From: Paenibacillus sp. PastM-3
Lineage (GTDB): Bacteria > Bacillota > Bacilli > Paenibacillales > Paenibacillaceae
Assembly (NCBI RefSeq): GCF_029893965.1
Contig: NZ_JARXXP010000001.1
Coordinates: 744,001 to 808,000, forward strand
Reading direction: 5' to 3'
Length of the DNA: 64,000 nt
Shown: piece by piece, positions 44,474 to 53,627 of the stretch
How positions within the stretch are numbered: the first letter of the stretch is position 1
Layout of the letters: each line of letters starts with the position of its first letter
Notes under the pieces: model-generated
The model's database searches: none
Told to the model about the DNA's origin: nothing
Seen by the model: the letters and a program-made list of their open reading frames with translations, nothing else
Position numbers and translations under genes: made by a program

Positions 44474-45844
44474 ATGATTCTATTCATCCACCGCAAGGAT
44501 CTGCGGACTTATGATCTGCCGGCATTTGACCTCATTCAAGCTGCCGGAGATCGTTCGCTGCATGTACTGATCCTCGAACCTTTTCTTCTGCGCAATGGTC
44601 GCCATCTTGAACACAGCGGCATCAACTTCCTTACACATGTAGCCAGGTTACAGGAGGAGTATGCCCGGGAAGGCAAGCTGCTTCACATACTGTACGGCGA
44701 GCCTGAGGTCATTGTGGGCAAGCTGTCCCAGATCCACCCGATTGATCTCGTAATAACCCATACCGACTATACTCCTTACGCGTTAAAAAGAGATAGCCTG
44801 CTGAGCGACACCGCGGCAGGCCTTGGCCTCCGCTTTCTCTCCTGCCAGGACAGTATGCTCTGTGACCACAATGATTTTATGGAGTGGAGCGGCCGGAACG
44901 AACCGTTCAAGGTGTTCACTCCCTTTTACCGCCGCTGGCGCAGCTTTCTCGCTGAACGCTTCCGCCCGCCCTACTCTGCCCGCCTGCAGCAGCTGGATAC
45001 CGCATCACTCGATGCTGATGCTGTCTCTGAATTCAGGCTTCCCGAGGAAATCACCCGTCAGCTGTCTCAGCTGACCTTATCGGCACGCAGCATGAGTCCC
45101 GGCCTTATCCTGGATGATTTCCTGCAGACCGAGCTGCAGTACTACCAGGTCGCACGCGACAAATATGCACAGCAGGGAACCAGCATGATCAGCCGACATC
45201 TCAACACCGGAGCCATCTCGGTGCGGACGGTTTACAGCCGGCTGACGGAGGACGGCAGAAGCGGGGAAGACTGGCTGAGGCAGCTGGGCTGGAGGGATTT
45301 TTACCTGTATCAGGCCCGGATGGACCCTGATTTCTTCAGCTATGAAAAGGTTTATGACCTGTCAGCGCTTAGTACGGATCATTTTGCAGCCTGGTCCAGC
45401 GGCAATACCGGCATTCCGGTAATAGATGCAGCAATGCGTCAGCTGAACGAGACCGGCTGGATGCCGAACAGGCTGCGGATGATTACCGCCATGTTCCTGA
45501 CCAAAAACCTGGGCTGTCCGTTTATTTACGGGGAACGGTACTTCCGCCTGAAGCTGAAGGATTACGATAATGTGCTGAACCGCGGCGGCTGGCTATGGAG
45601 CTCCTCTCTTGGATACGATGCCTCCCCGTACTTCAGGGTGATGAATCCGGTCACGCAGTCGCAGACCCATGATCCGGACGGCAGCTATATCCGGGCATGG
45701 ATGCCGGAGCTGTCCGGTCTGTCCGACAAAGAGATCCATCTGCCCCGCCCGGAGGCCATTGTCGACCTGAAGCGTTCACGGGCCTTGGCGATTGAGACTT
45801 ATAAGGAAATACTAAGAGGCACGCCGGATGTGATTAGCGGGTAA
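44474..45844 (+). CDS. phr: Deoxyribodipyrimidine photolyase
   Basis: A 456-residue class I CPD photolyase that uses light to split pyrimidine dimers. The N-terminal antenna domain begins MILFIHRKDLRTYDLPAF. The FAD domain contains GWRDFYLYQARMDPDFF, the signature TGWMPNRLRMITAMFLTKNL (about 327) and GGWLWSSSLGYDASPYFRVMNP. AAAGGAAG precedes the ATG. A strong terminator follows. Confidence 0.95.
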   Translation: MILFIHRKDLRTYDLPAFDLIQAAGDRSLHVLILEPFLLRNGRHLEHSGINFLTHVARLQEEYAREGKLLHILYGEPEVIVGKLSQIHPIDLVITHTDYTPYALKRDSLLSDTAAGLGLRFLSCQDSMLCDHNDFMEWSGRNEPFKVFTPFYRRWRSFLAERFRPPYSARLQQLDTASLDADAVSEFRLPEEITRQLSQLTLSARSMSPGLILDDFLQTELQYYQVARDKYAQQGTSMISRHLNTGAISVRTVYSRLTEDGRSGEDWLRQLGWRDFYLYQARMDPDFFSYEKVYDLSALSTDHFAAWSSGNTGIPVIDAAMRQLNETGWMPNRLRMITAMFLTKNLGCPFIYGERYFRLKLKDYDNVLNRGGWLWSSSLGYDASPYFRVMNPVTQSQTHDPDGSYIRAWMPELSGLSDKEIHLPRPEAIVDLKRSRALAIETYKEILRGTPDVISG

Positions 45845-45850
45845 ATCAAA

Positions 45851-45902
45851 CAGCTGCAGCAAGAACCCTGGACTTATTGCCAGGGGTTCCATGCTGCAGC
45901 TG
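45851..45902 (+). terminator. Photolyase terminator
   Basis: CAGCTGCAGCA-AGAACCCTGG pairs with CCAGGGGTTC-ATGCTGCAGCTG, then TTTGGTTTG, 7 bases past the stop. Confidence 0.8.
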
Positions 45903-45975
45903 TTTGGTTTGTTGAGAGAGTAGTCAGAGCTTCCTCAACGACAGACTTATTGAGATCACGCTGAGGCTCCAAAAC

Positions 45976-46155
45976 ATTTAGTTGGATTTTTGCTGCTTAA
46001 TCTCATACAAGCTCAACTTTTCCGGTAATTAGTTGCGAAATCGCTACTTAATTAAGGCTGCAACCCTCATTATGGGCAAAAAGCGGATCATTAAGTGCCG
46101 TTTTTCCAACTAGATTTCTCAAACCTTCAGTTTACCAGGTATTAGATGGCGATTT
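45976..46155 (+). repeat. Dispersed modular intergenic repeat, copy B
   Basis: Shares the ordered blocks of the copy at 2392: 25 of 26 bases at 45976-46001, TAAGTGCCGTTTTTCCAACT at 46092 and ATTAGATGGCGA at 46141. Between blocks the sequence has diverged. It fills most of the gap between the photolyase and the phosphotransferase, which otherwise holds no gene. Confidence 0.7.
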
Positions 46156-46366
46156 CCACTTAGTTCGCTCAAGAATCTCCATTCTGTGCAATTAAAATGC
46201 TTGCAAAAGATCGTTTTACTTAAAAAGGATTTAGCAGCACAAAATACACGTATATCGTACCCATGCAGCTTTACACGGGTTTTAAATGCACAGAGTGCAG
46301 CTATTCTCCTGCTAACAACACTTGTATGATAACCTTTTCCGCATATTCATGCCGCCTATCCCCGTG

Positions 46367-47380
46367 CTAACCCCTGTCGGATCTATCCTGCTCTTCCCGC
46401 AAAAGCTCCACAATCCCTGCTGTTCCTGCCGACAGCTGGATCAGATCAGCGGATAGCAGCCGCGTCTGCTCATGAAGCACGCTGATTGGATCCGTCCCTT
46501 CCAGATAACGGGAGGCAAAATGCAGAAACACATCAATTTTGCGCAGCAGCATCAAGACCGGAATCGCTGTCAGCTCTTCGGCAGTCAGCGTTACGCTCCG
46601 GCTGAAGCCTCTGCAGAAATCACGGACTGCCTGTTGCTGCTCCGGATGGCCCAGCAGCCCCGACAGAATGACTGCAGGGTCCATGGCCCGCAAATCATAG
46701 GTGCAGAATTCAAAATCAAGAAGTGCCGCAACCCGGCTGTAATCATCCGTATCCACCAGCAGATTAGAAGCATTGAGATCTCCGTGGATCAGCTGATGCG
46801 GGAGCGTTTCCAGTTCCTTTAGCGAATCTGCAATATTGACATAGGCCTCATATATCCTGCCAAGCTTCACCTTCAGCTCAGCCAGCGCCTTCGGCGGATT
46901 CATGCACAGCTCCCGGACCGTCTCATCAGTACATAGCGGATATGCCTGGCGGAGCTCGTAATAGGGACGGTAAACCGGCTTCGGGCCGGGAGCTAATTCA
47001 GACAGAACGGACGACAGCTGTCCTGCAGACGCGCCGAACGACTCATAGTAACCGGTAACCTCTTCCCCGGGGGAATCACCGTCAATATACCTGAACAAGC
47101 AGGCAAATTTGCCCTTTCCCTCTTCAAGCTGCACCAGTGTGTCACCATATACGGTTTGAACCGGCAGCGGTGTACTAAACGGTAATGACAGCTTACTCAG
47201 CTCAAGCAGCACATAATGTTCGAATTCTATTTTTCCCCTGTCGCGATGGGTATCATAAATGCGCAGAACGCCCTTCCGGCCGCTTCCGTTTACTATATAG
47301 GTTGTATTGTTCCAGCCTCCGCTGCGCTTCTTTAGCGTTCCGACCCATTCCGGCCAATGCTCCCTCACTATTGTTTCCAC
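46367..47380 (-). CDS. Aminoglycoside-phosphotransferase-fold (APH) protein
   Basis: About 337 residues. The kinase-like APH fold: GGWNNTTYIV (about 22), catalytic loop LPHQLIHGDLNASNLLVD (about 202) and metal-binding LLDFEFCTYD (about 225). Such proteins phosphorylate small molecules such as homoserine, choline or antibiotics; no substrate is indicated. Start choice is uncertain: GTG at 47380 has AGAGAGAGG 9 bases upstream; the open frame runs to a GTG at 47416. Confidence 0.8.
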   Translation of the reverse strand: METIVREHWPEWVGTLKKRSGGWNNTTYIVNGSGRKGVLRIYDTHRDRGKIEFEHYVLLELSKLSLPFSTPLPVQTVYGDTLVQLEEGKGKFACLFRYIDGDSPGEEVTGYYESFGASAGQLSSVLSELAPGPKPVYRPYYELRQAYPLCTDETVRELCMNPPKALAELKVKLGRIYEAYVNIADSLKELETLPHQLIHGDLNASNLLVDTDDYSRVAALLDFEFCTYDLRAMDPAVILSGLLGHPEQQQAVRDFCRGFSRSVTLTAEELTAIPVLMLLRKIDVFLHFASRYLEGTDPISVLHEQTRLLSADLIQLSAGTAGIVELLREEQDRSDRG

Positions 47381-47610
47381 AGACTCATGCCTCTCTCTCA
47401 AAAATATCGATACCACTTAGTTCAAAAGCAATACTATAGCTGTCACCCCAGTGTGTCAAACCCCTTTTCCAAAATGACTATTGAAATATTGCAGCAGGAT
47501 AAGATAGACGGGTATCTCTATATTTTTCACGGTAAACGTTTTATTTTGTTTATTCCAAATATTTCTTGATGTGATAGTATGAGTTAATCATTAAGATTGG
47601 AGGACTATCA

Positions 47611-48138
47611 TTGAAAATCCGCGCGATACTATCCCTTCTTCTCAGCCTTGTGCTGTTAACTATGGCAGGATGCGGCAACAAAGATAACCCCGGCGAAGGT
47701 AAAACCGACGAGCAAATTGCAGCCGATTATGTTCAAACCCTCGGTTATACGATTGTAGCTCATGAAGGAGAGCCCACCAAATATACATTGGAGCAGAAAA
47801 TGCTTGAGAATCTCGATTATATGCAGCTTTGGGGGGTTCAGAAGCAGGAACCTGACGCCTATTTCGGAAAAGAGATCGTCACCTATCCATTCATCGTGAA
47901 GGATCACCCCTTGGAACAGCAATACAGTCCGGACGATTACAGGATTTCTGTCTCCGTTATGATTGTTGACAGCAAGGTCATTGGCGGAATTTCAGGTCCA
48001 CTAAGCAAAGTAAAGAACCTCGTCATGGCGGGAGGAGCATACTCAATTGAAGGAAAAACACTGAAACAGATAAAGGGTATGGATTATCCGGAGTGGCTGG
48101 AGCACTGGAAGAAAACGTACGGCAAGGCAACAGAATAA
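47611..48138 (+). CDS. Lipoprotein of unknown function
   Basis: 175 residues. A lipoprotein signal (MKIRAILSLLLSLVLLTMAGC, Cys21) is followed by a compact soluble domain. DUF4830-like features are possible (DEQIAADYVQTLGYTIVAHEG...KYTLEQ). The TTG start has GGAGGA 7 bases upstream. It is probably attached to the outer face of the membrane. Confidence 0.75.
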   Translation: MKIRAILSLLLSLVLLTMAGCGNKDNPGEGKTDEQIAADYVQTLGYTIVAHEGEPTKYTLEQKMLENLDYMQLWGVQKQEPDAYFGKEIVTYPFIVKDHPLEQQYSPDDYRISVSVMIVDSKVIGGISGPLSKVKNLVMAGGAYSIEGKTLKQIKGMDYPEWLEHWKKTYGKATE

Positions 48139-48223
48139 ATGGATTAGGACCGTGTATGCGTCCCTGTATTTTTTCCGTTATAATAATGCAATACATATCA
48201 TAGCGCAAAGGATGGGATTTATT

Positions 48224-49114
48224 ATGGACGCAACTGTATCCAAACGCTGGCTGCTAGCCAGATTGTATGACCCGGAGCAGACGATTGTGGACTGCAGGTT
48301 CACATTAGGCAAACCTCAGGCTGGCCGGGAAAGCTATGAGCAGGAGCATATTCCGGGAGCGGTCTATCTCGACCTGGAGCTGGACTTGTCCAGCCCGGTC
48401 ACAGAACACGGCGGACGCCATCCGCTGCCCGACCCGCAGGTGCTTGCAGCCCGGCTCTCCCGGCTTGGGATCAGCAATGATACACGCATTGTAGCCTATG
48501 ATGACGAAAGCGGCATGAACGCGGCCCGTCTCTGGTGGCTGCTGCGCTATCTGGGGCACGAGCAGGTGTTTATTCTGGAAGACAGCTTCAGTACCTGGAA
48601 AGAAGCGAAATATCCGGTGACGGATCATCAGCCGGTGCGGGTGCCGAGTACATTCACTGCTAATGTGCAGCCGCAGATGCTGGCTGGTGTGGATGAAGTG
48701 CGGGCGGTATCGGAAAAGACAGCTGCGGCTAAGGCTGACGCTGTTGATAATGGCTCATCAGAACCTCTATCTGACCTGCCGATCCTGATCGATTCCCGTG
48801 CGGGCGACCGCTTCCAGGGCCAGAACGAAACCATGGACAAGAAAGCAGGTCATATCCCCGGCGCAGTCAATTACTTCTGGAAAAACACGCAGAACGCTGA
48901 TGGCAGCTACAAGAGCGCCGAACAGCTTGCGGAGCATTTCACTGGCCTTGACAAGGACCGCGAGATCATCGTCTACTGTGGCTCCGGCGTAACCGCCTGC
49001 CCGAATGTACTGGCGCTGGAGAAGGCCGGGTTCAAAAATGTGCGGCTGTATGCGGGAAGCTGGAGTGACTGGATTTCTTACGAGGACAACCCTATAGCTT
49101 CTGGGGAAGAGTAA
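48224..49114 (+). CDS. Thiosulfate sulfurtransferase (two rhodanese domains), hybrid at island junction
   Basis: A 296-residue tandem rhodanese. The N-terminal inactive domain is at about 1-145 (GAVYLDLELDLSS...YDDESGMNAARLWWLLR). The C-terminal catalytic domain is at about 175-290, with active Cys in VYCGSGVTACPNVLAL. ATG at 48224 has AAAGGATGG upstream. From 48395 onward it is duplicated at 62152-62868 (about 90% by eye). No terminator follows this copy, while the partial copy keeps one, so the 3' part here probably came with the island and replaced the native end. Confidence 0.9.
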   Translation: MDATVSKRWLLARLYDPEQTIVDCRFTLGKPQAGRESYEQEHIPGAVYLDLELDLSSPVTEHGGRHPLPDPQVLAARLSRLGISNDTRIVAYDDESGMNAARLWWLLRYLGHEQVFILEDSFSTWKEAKYPVTDHQPVRVPSTFTANVQPQMLAGVDEVRAVSEKTAAAKADAVDNGSSEPLSDLPILIDSRAGDRFQGQNETMDKKAGHIPGAVNYFWKNTQNADGSYKSAEQLAEHFTGLDKDREIIVYCGSGVTACPNVLALEKAGFKNVRLYAGSWSDWISYEDNPIASGEE

Positions 49115-49581
49115 GAACAGAGAAGTAGTTTGTTAAGCAGCCAAAGGGACTGGACCGAGTGATGAATATGCATCCCGGTTCAATCCTTTTGGCGTTCGAT
49201 TGCAAACAAACTGCAAACGCAATATAGCGACTCTTTTATCTTTAGAATTATATTCTGAGGTTTTAAGAATCTCATTCACAACTTTATTTCCGCCCACAAT
49301 GCATTAAATAGACTTAAATGATACAAAAAGTTAGTTCTATCGCAATAATATTATTTGAAAGGTTCTAAATCTTAAAATCAAAATATATAATTATGTTAAA
49401 TTTTCATTTAAATTAGAGGTTGAACTCTCATTTTTATACAGACTATTAAATAAACATAGTTAATTATATCATCTTCTATATTATTGAACTGACTTATGTT
49501 AATGGAAAAGATCATCTTGGAATTTGTTATCTCCTAAATAAACTATTTAATTCAAGAAAATCAGATTTTTAACTCAATATT
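49115..49581. other. Left island end, AT-rich noncoding
   Basis: No gene. It contains a candidate attachment/integrase-arm sequence (49177-49219) and AT-rich DNA up to the kinase stop. Confidence 0.5.
49177..49219 (+). repeat. Candidate att/arm repeat, copy 1
   Basis: Ends in TTGCAAACAAACTGCAAAC. A close match (about 35 of 41) lies at 50932-50973. Both follow a sulfurtransferase 3'-end sequence by about 135-140 bases. The paired TGCAAAC repeats resemble tyrosine-integrase arm sites. Confidence 0.55.
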
Positions 49582-50631
49582 CTATGTTTCTTCACTTGTA
49601 ATTTTCAAATCGGTTATACCTTCAAGGATTAATTCAATACTTTCCGAAAGGATCTCGGAAAAATCTGGAAAAGTAAATTTTGTTGGTGTTTTAGCGTTTA
49701 TTTCAAGTTCAGTAATTTCATTAACTTTTTCTTTTTGAGCATCGGATAGCAAATGAAAATTCCCTTCCATTGTAAACTTCCTTTGTATCTGATCGGCAAG
49801 CTTATCGTTGATTTCCCACAAACTGCATCTTTTGTTTGGTTCTTTATCTAACAACTTAAGTAGTTGCTCTGAGAGATCTTGGGGAATAATGTCTGAAACA
49901 AAATGAGGCGCAGTAGGATTATCATTTAAATGAGCGTACATTAAAGCTGCCCCACTGTTTTTTTCAAAAGGTGGTTTCCCTGTAAAAAGATGATATAAAG
50001 TACAACCCAGCTGATAAATATCTGTTTCTTTAGTGGCTTTTTCTCCCTTCCATTGTTCTGGTGCTGTATAAGAAGGTGTTCCTAAATCCCAAACTGTATG
50101 AGATCTTGTCACTGCTTCAATAAATCTAGCTAAGCCAAAATCCCCAACCTTAATTAAGCCGAATTTTGATAAAAAAATATTAAGCGGCTTAATATCACGA
50201 TGCAAAATCCCCTTGCGATGAGCATATGCAACTGCTCTGCAAACTTCAAGGGCTATAAACAATGATATATTGTAATAAGTAGTTTTATCAATCAAAGGCT
50301 TATACTCTTCTATCCACCTATTAACATTTATACCATCAACAAGTTCCATAACTATAAAGTAATTAAGGACATTGGATATTTGGAAAGAACCAAAATCAAT
50401 GATAGAAACTACATTCGGATGTCCTAGTAAACTTGCTCCCGCTTTTGCCTCATCAAGTAGAATATCAGCAGCACTTGGATTTTGTTTGAGATAATTTCCA
50501 TTCACCATTTTAATAGCAATATTCCTTGTGAGTGTGTGATCTATAGCCTTCCAAACCTCACCCATTCCTCCTGGAGCAATAAATTCAATTAATTCATACC
50601 TTTCATTAATCTTAGAGCCCACTGTTAACAA
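49582..50631 (-). CDS. Serine/threonine protein kinase
   Basis: About 349 residues with a complete Hanks-type kinase domain: APGGMGEVWKA glycine loop (about 18), IAIKM Lys, HRDIKPLNIF catalytic loop (about 150), VGDFGLARF, GTPSYTAPEQWKG and a final helix. A C-terminal tail of about 70 residues has no membrane helix, so it is cytosolic, unlike PrkC/PknB. TTG at 50631 has GAGG 8 bases upstream. It sits alone between two copies of the att-like repeat, suggesting a separate insertion. Some island-borne kinases of this type act in phage defence (Stk2); that role is speculation here. Confidence 0.88.
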   Translation of the reverse strand: MLTVGSKINERYELIEFIAPGGMGEVWKAIDHTLTRNIAIKMVNGNYLKQNPSAADILLDEAKAGASLLGHPNVVSIIDFGSFQISNVLNYFIVMELVDGINVNRWIEEYKPLIDKTTYYNISLFIALEVCRAVAYAHRKGILHRDIKPLNIFLSKFGLIKVGDFGLARFIEAVTRSHTVWDLGTPSYTAPEQWKGEKATKETDIYQLGCTLYHLFTGKPPFEKNSGAALMYAHLNDNPTAPHFVSDIIPQDLSEQLLKLLDKEPNKRCSLWEINDKLADQIQRKFTMEGNFHLLSDAQKEKVNEITELEINAKTPTKFTFPDFSEILSESIELILEGITDLKITSEET

Positions 50632-50797
50632 ATAGATCGCCTCATTTTTAAAGTTTACATTACAAGAAAATTTTACCTCACAAAAAGACAAGGTACAATA
50701 TTTTTATTATCATCTTGTATCTTATAGATTCTTTCAATGGAAAACTCGAAAATTGTGAGAATAATTAAAGGATTTATATTTGAAAATAACAATGAGT

Positions 50798-50827
50798 ATG
50801 TGCGACTGTATGCAAGGAGCTGAAGTG
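50798..50827 (+). repeat. Degenerate remnant of the sulfurtransferase 3' end
   Basis: Matches 25 of 30 bases of 49038-49067 (TGTGCGxCTGTATGC...). It lies about 135 bases before the second att-like repeat, the same layout as the intact gene end. It is probably the scar of an earlier integration at the same target. Confidence 0.5.
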
Positions 50828-50931
50828 CTTGTAGTGATTATAAAAATATGCGACGGAGCAGGATTGAAAAGTGAAAGAATTGGGATAAGCAGGTTTGTGG
50901 ATTGAACCGGTTGTTGATTTGTAAGCTACCT

Positions 50932-50974
50932 AGTTCAGTCCTTTCGGCGTTCAGTTGCAAACAATCTGCAAACA
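50932..50974 (+). repeat. Candidate att/arm repeat, copy 2
   Basis: Diverged copy of 49177-49219, with TTGCAAACAATCTGCAAAC. It lies 91 bases from the integrase terminator. Confidence 0.55.
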
Positions 50975-51064
50975 GGGACGCGGAGAATTTAGTTTCTAGG
51001 CACCTGGAATCAAACAAAACCTGACGGCATCAACTCTCCGTTGTCGAATGACTGAGCATACACA

Positions 51065-51092
51065 ACCCCCTAGCCAGAATACTCTAGGGGGT
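51065..51092 (-). terminator. Integrase terminator
   Basis: ACCCCCTAG/CTAGGGGGT with a 10-base loop, 7 bases past the integrase stop. There is only a weak T tail (TTGTG). Confidence 0.65.
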
Positions 51093-51098
51093 CAGGAA

Positions 51099-52292
51099 TT
51101 ACTGCAATAAAAATCCATCACTCTGGTGAACAGCTACTGGTATAGGAATTGAAGATTTGTCTGCAGCTTTCATAAGGTCATCCAGCTTCTCTGCCGCCTC
51201 CTGTTGCATCGTTGGGAACAAGTGCGAATAACGATCCAGCGTAATAGTGATGCTTGAATGTCCCAGCCGCTCAGTAACAACTTTCGGATGCACTCCGGCC
51301 TTCAGCAAAAGACTTGCATGTGTATGCCTAAGGTCGTGAAACCTTATACGTGGCAAACCGGAATTTCTTATAAAATCAAGCCAACGGGATTCCAAATAAT
51401 AAGGATTTACCGGATAGCCGTTCTTTGTCTGTGCAACCAGTCCATAATCATTATACTCTGTCCCCTTCTTTGTCGCTTTCTTTCGATCATCTTCGAGTAA
51501 AAGCCGCTGTTTCTTCAGTGCATCTGTGGTTTGTTGTGGAAGAACGATGGAGCGAATACCGGCTTTAGTCTTTGGCTCTTGAAAGATATGGCCAACAACT
51601 CCACGAGTGTATGATCTTCGTACAGTCACTTTGCCTGCCTTGAGGTCAACATCCTCCCACCGTAGAGCAAGCACTTCTCCACGCCTCATACCTGTTGTAG
51701 CAGCCAGCAGAAAGATGATATAGTAGCGGCTGTCCTTCGTAAATTCAAGAAACTCCATTAATTCTTCTTCGTTCCATACCTTAGTTTCTGCTTTTGGTAT
51801 CTTCGGAGGTTTTACAAGCTCTGAGACGTTCCGGGTTAGCAGTCCCCACTGCACTGCCGTCTTCAAGGCATCGTGGAGCACCTTATGAACATGGTTGATT
51901 GTCTGCGGAGAAAGCTTCTTCTCGCCGCCCTGCATTCTTTCGTACATGCTCACTAAATGTTGCGGCAAGAGATTAGCCACCTTCAGTTGACCTAGCTGTG
52001 GAATAATGTGATAATTCACCAACCAACGGTATGTCTTGTATGTTCCAGGCCTAATTGTCATCTTTTTCTGTGCCAGCCAAGTCGTAATAAAAGTTGTTAC
52101 ATCATCCTTTGTTGTCTCTATGAACGTATCTGTGTTCATCTCGTGCAAAACTTTACTCAAGGCCTTCTCTGCCTCAACTTTTGTCGCAAATCCACTTTTG
52201 CTCTTTTGTCTTCTTTTACCAGTTTCTGGATGTCGCCCATACTCAACCACGTAGCACCATTTATTCCCACGTTTGCTAACACAACCTCTCAT
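51099..52292 (-). CDS. int: Site-specific tyrosine integrase
   Basis: A 397-residue phage/Tn916-type integrase. An AP2-like arm-binding domain (1-55; KRGNKWCYVVEYGRHPETGKRRQKSKSGF), a SAM-like core-binding domain (about 60-160) and a catalytic domain. Catalytic residues are visible: Arg in TTGMRRGEVLALRW (about 206), HxxR in HDLRHTHASLLL (about 318) and the Tyr nucleophile in ITLDRYSHLF (about 355). It lies near the left end of the island, as expected. Confidence 0.95.
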   Translation of the reverse strand: MRGCVSKRGNKWCYVVEYGRHPETGKRRQKSKSGFATKVEAEKALSKVLHEMNTDTFIETTKDDVTTFITTWLAQKKMTIRPGTYKTYRWLVNYHIIPQLGQLKVANLLPQHLVSMYERMQGGEKKLSPQTINHVHKVLHDALKTAVQWGLLTRNVSELVKPPKIPKAETKVWNEEELMEFLEFTKDSRYYIIFLLAATTGMRRGEVLALRWEDVDLKAGKVTVRRSYTRGVVGHIFQEPKTKAGIRSIVLPQQTTDALKKQRLLLEDDRKKATKKGTEYNDYGLVAQTKNGYPVNPYYLESRWLDFIRNSGLPRIRFHDLRHTHASLLLKAGVHPKVVTERLGHSSITITLDRYSHLFPTMQQEAAEKLDDLMKAADKSSIPIPVAVHQSDGFLLQ

Positions 52293-53226
52293 TTAATCCC
52301 TCCTATATTTTTATCACAACGCAAAAAAGGCGCCCATTCGCATATGGGCGAACAGCCGCTTTCCTCTTTGGTTTGTCTATTGCACTGCATCTCTTTTTAA
52401 CCTCATGCCAAGCTTATCAATAGACATGTTAATCTTAACAGTAGAAATATCAATTCAACAATTATTGCACCCGAACAGCCTTCTTCCCATGTACAATCTT
52501 TCATCACTACTTCACTTCCCCCGCCAAACGCAACAAGCTCTAACCTGCTCCCTCTCACTCAGCCAACCTCAGCTCTCCTTTCACCCTCTCACTTCTTCAA
52601 TTCTCAATCCTATCGCCTACCTTCACTTCGTCTCCAACCCCAAACCCAACCGTAGAACTCTCCTATCTCCCAACACTCAATTCCAGCTCATCCCGATTCA
52701 ATCCCACTGAAATAACCACAACCATAATTCCACAACACAACAATATCTCGATCAATACATATGGAGTTTACATGCCAAGGCAATCTCATTCCAACGACAT
52801 TCTTAACCTCCATAAACCGAAGATGATTGATATCACTCGTATTCTTTAGCGAGGCTGGAGACGAAATCCTACTTATTTGCAAGTTATGAGCACTTTAATA
52901 TTTGCCCATTTCCTTTCGTAAAATAAGTTAATCCTGCTCATAGGGCCAATTACCAAAAACAACATTGCAGCTTTTCTTAACATTTCCGACTTTGTCGTAA
53001 ACGCTCTTACTTCATTATTGAATTCTATACTGTTCTTAAACAATACAGTAAGTCTAAGTCCTCGTTCTTCGTTTTACCTGTGTAGTTGGTTGCATCGTAT
53101 CAACCTCAAGTGAATCAGCGCCGTGAATTTCCATATAACGATTCTCTCTACGACCAATCTGCCTTTGAGTAATCCCAGAGTATTTCCTGTTCTTAAGAGC
53201 AATATTGGGGATATCAAAACAAAATC
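52293..53226. other. Intergenic region with decayed phage-like sequence and a G-poor tract
   Basis: There is no intact gene in about 930 bases. 52501-52710 is extremely poor in G on the plus strand (about 13 of 210). On the minus strand about 53040-53215 an open stretch without a start reads DIPNIALKNRKYSG, then ITQRQIGRRENRYMEIHGAD, like a small phage-type protein, now broken. A repressor gene would normally lie here. Confidence 0.45.
52323..52350 (-). terminator. Terminator upstream of the integrase
   Basis: CGCCCAT (52331-52337) with ATGGGCG (52344-52350), then T6 on the minus strand. It would end a transcript coming from the decayed region, insulating int. Confidence 0.7.
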
Positions 53227-53266
53227 AAAAGACGTCTGGAAATTATACAAGCCTCTGACGTCTTTT
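53227..53266. terminator. Terminator after the 59-residue ORF
   Basis: AAAAGACGTC/GACGTCTTTT with T runs on both strands. It lies 30 bases past the minus-strand small ORF. Confidence 0.75.
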
Positions 53267-53295
53267 CACTGTTGAATCTATGCCCTCGTATAAGC

Positions 53296-53475
53296 TTAGC
53301 TCCTTGCCCCCAGTGAACTGTATGCGGACCACAACTGCTTGAATTTCTTAACGGTGCTTGCTGCTCTCAATTTGGGGATTCTCTCGAGCCCTCCAAAAAG
53401 TTGCGTGAGAAGCTGCTTTGGTGTTCTGGTGCGCCCGCCAATTTGCACTGGACCAACCTTGCTGAAGGCTCCCAA
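53296..53475 (-). CDS. Small basic protein, possible gene fragment
   Basis: A 59-codon frame from TTG 53475 reads LGAFSKVGPVQIGGRTRTPK, then QLLTQLFGGLERIPKL, RAASTVKKFKQLWSAYSSLGARS. The composition is protein-like, basic and helical, and a terminator follows it directly, which supports expression. No good ribosome site is seen and a stop lies two codons upstream, so it may be the 3' remnant of a longer gene. The product is not recognised. Confidence 0.4.
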   Translation of the reverse strand: MGAFSKVGPVQIGGRTRTPKQLLTQLFGGLERIPKLRAASTVKKFKQLWSAYSSLGARS

Positions 53476-53513
53476 CCTTCACACTATCAAGTCCTTATTG
53501 CTTTAGCTGGAAA

Positions 53514-53548
53514 GAAGCCCCGCCTCTGTAAAAGGAGGACGGGGCTTC
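53514..53548. terminator. Hairpin between small ORF and SLH gene
   Basis: GAAGCCCCG/CGGGGCTTC with an inner CCTC/GAGG. T-rich flanks are modest on both strands. Confidence 0.5.
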
Positions 53549-53574
53549 TTCGTTGTGTGAAGGCAGGCATAAAG

Positions 53575-53606
53575 CAGCCCCTGACTTATGATTAGGTCAG
53601 GGGCTG
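53575..53606 (-). terminator. SLH-protein terminator
   Basis: CAGCCCCTGAC/GTCAGGGGCTG with a 10-base loop, followed on the minus strand by CTTTATG, 22 bases past the stop. Confidence 0.75.
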
Positions 53607-53627
53607 TTATGAGCTATTTGAGATGAC

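Noticed and set aside
52405-52710. Plus-strand 101-codon frame
   Set aside because: It is open because the tract is pyrimidine-rich and G-poor; the Ser/Leu/Pro/Gln-rich translation has no ribosome site.
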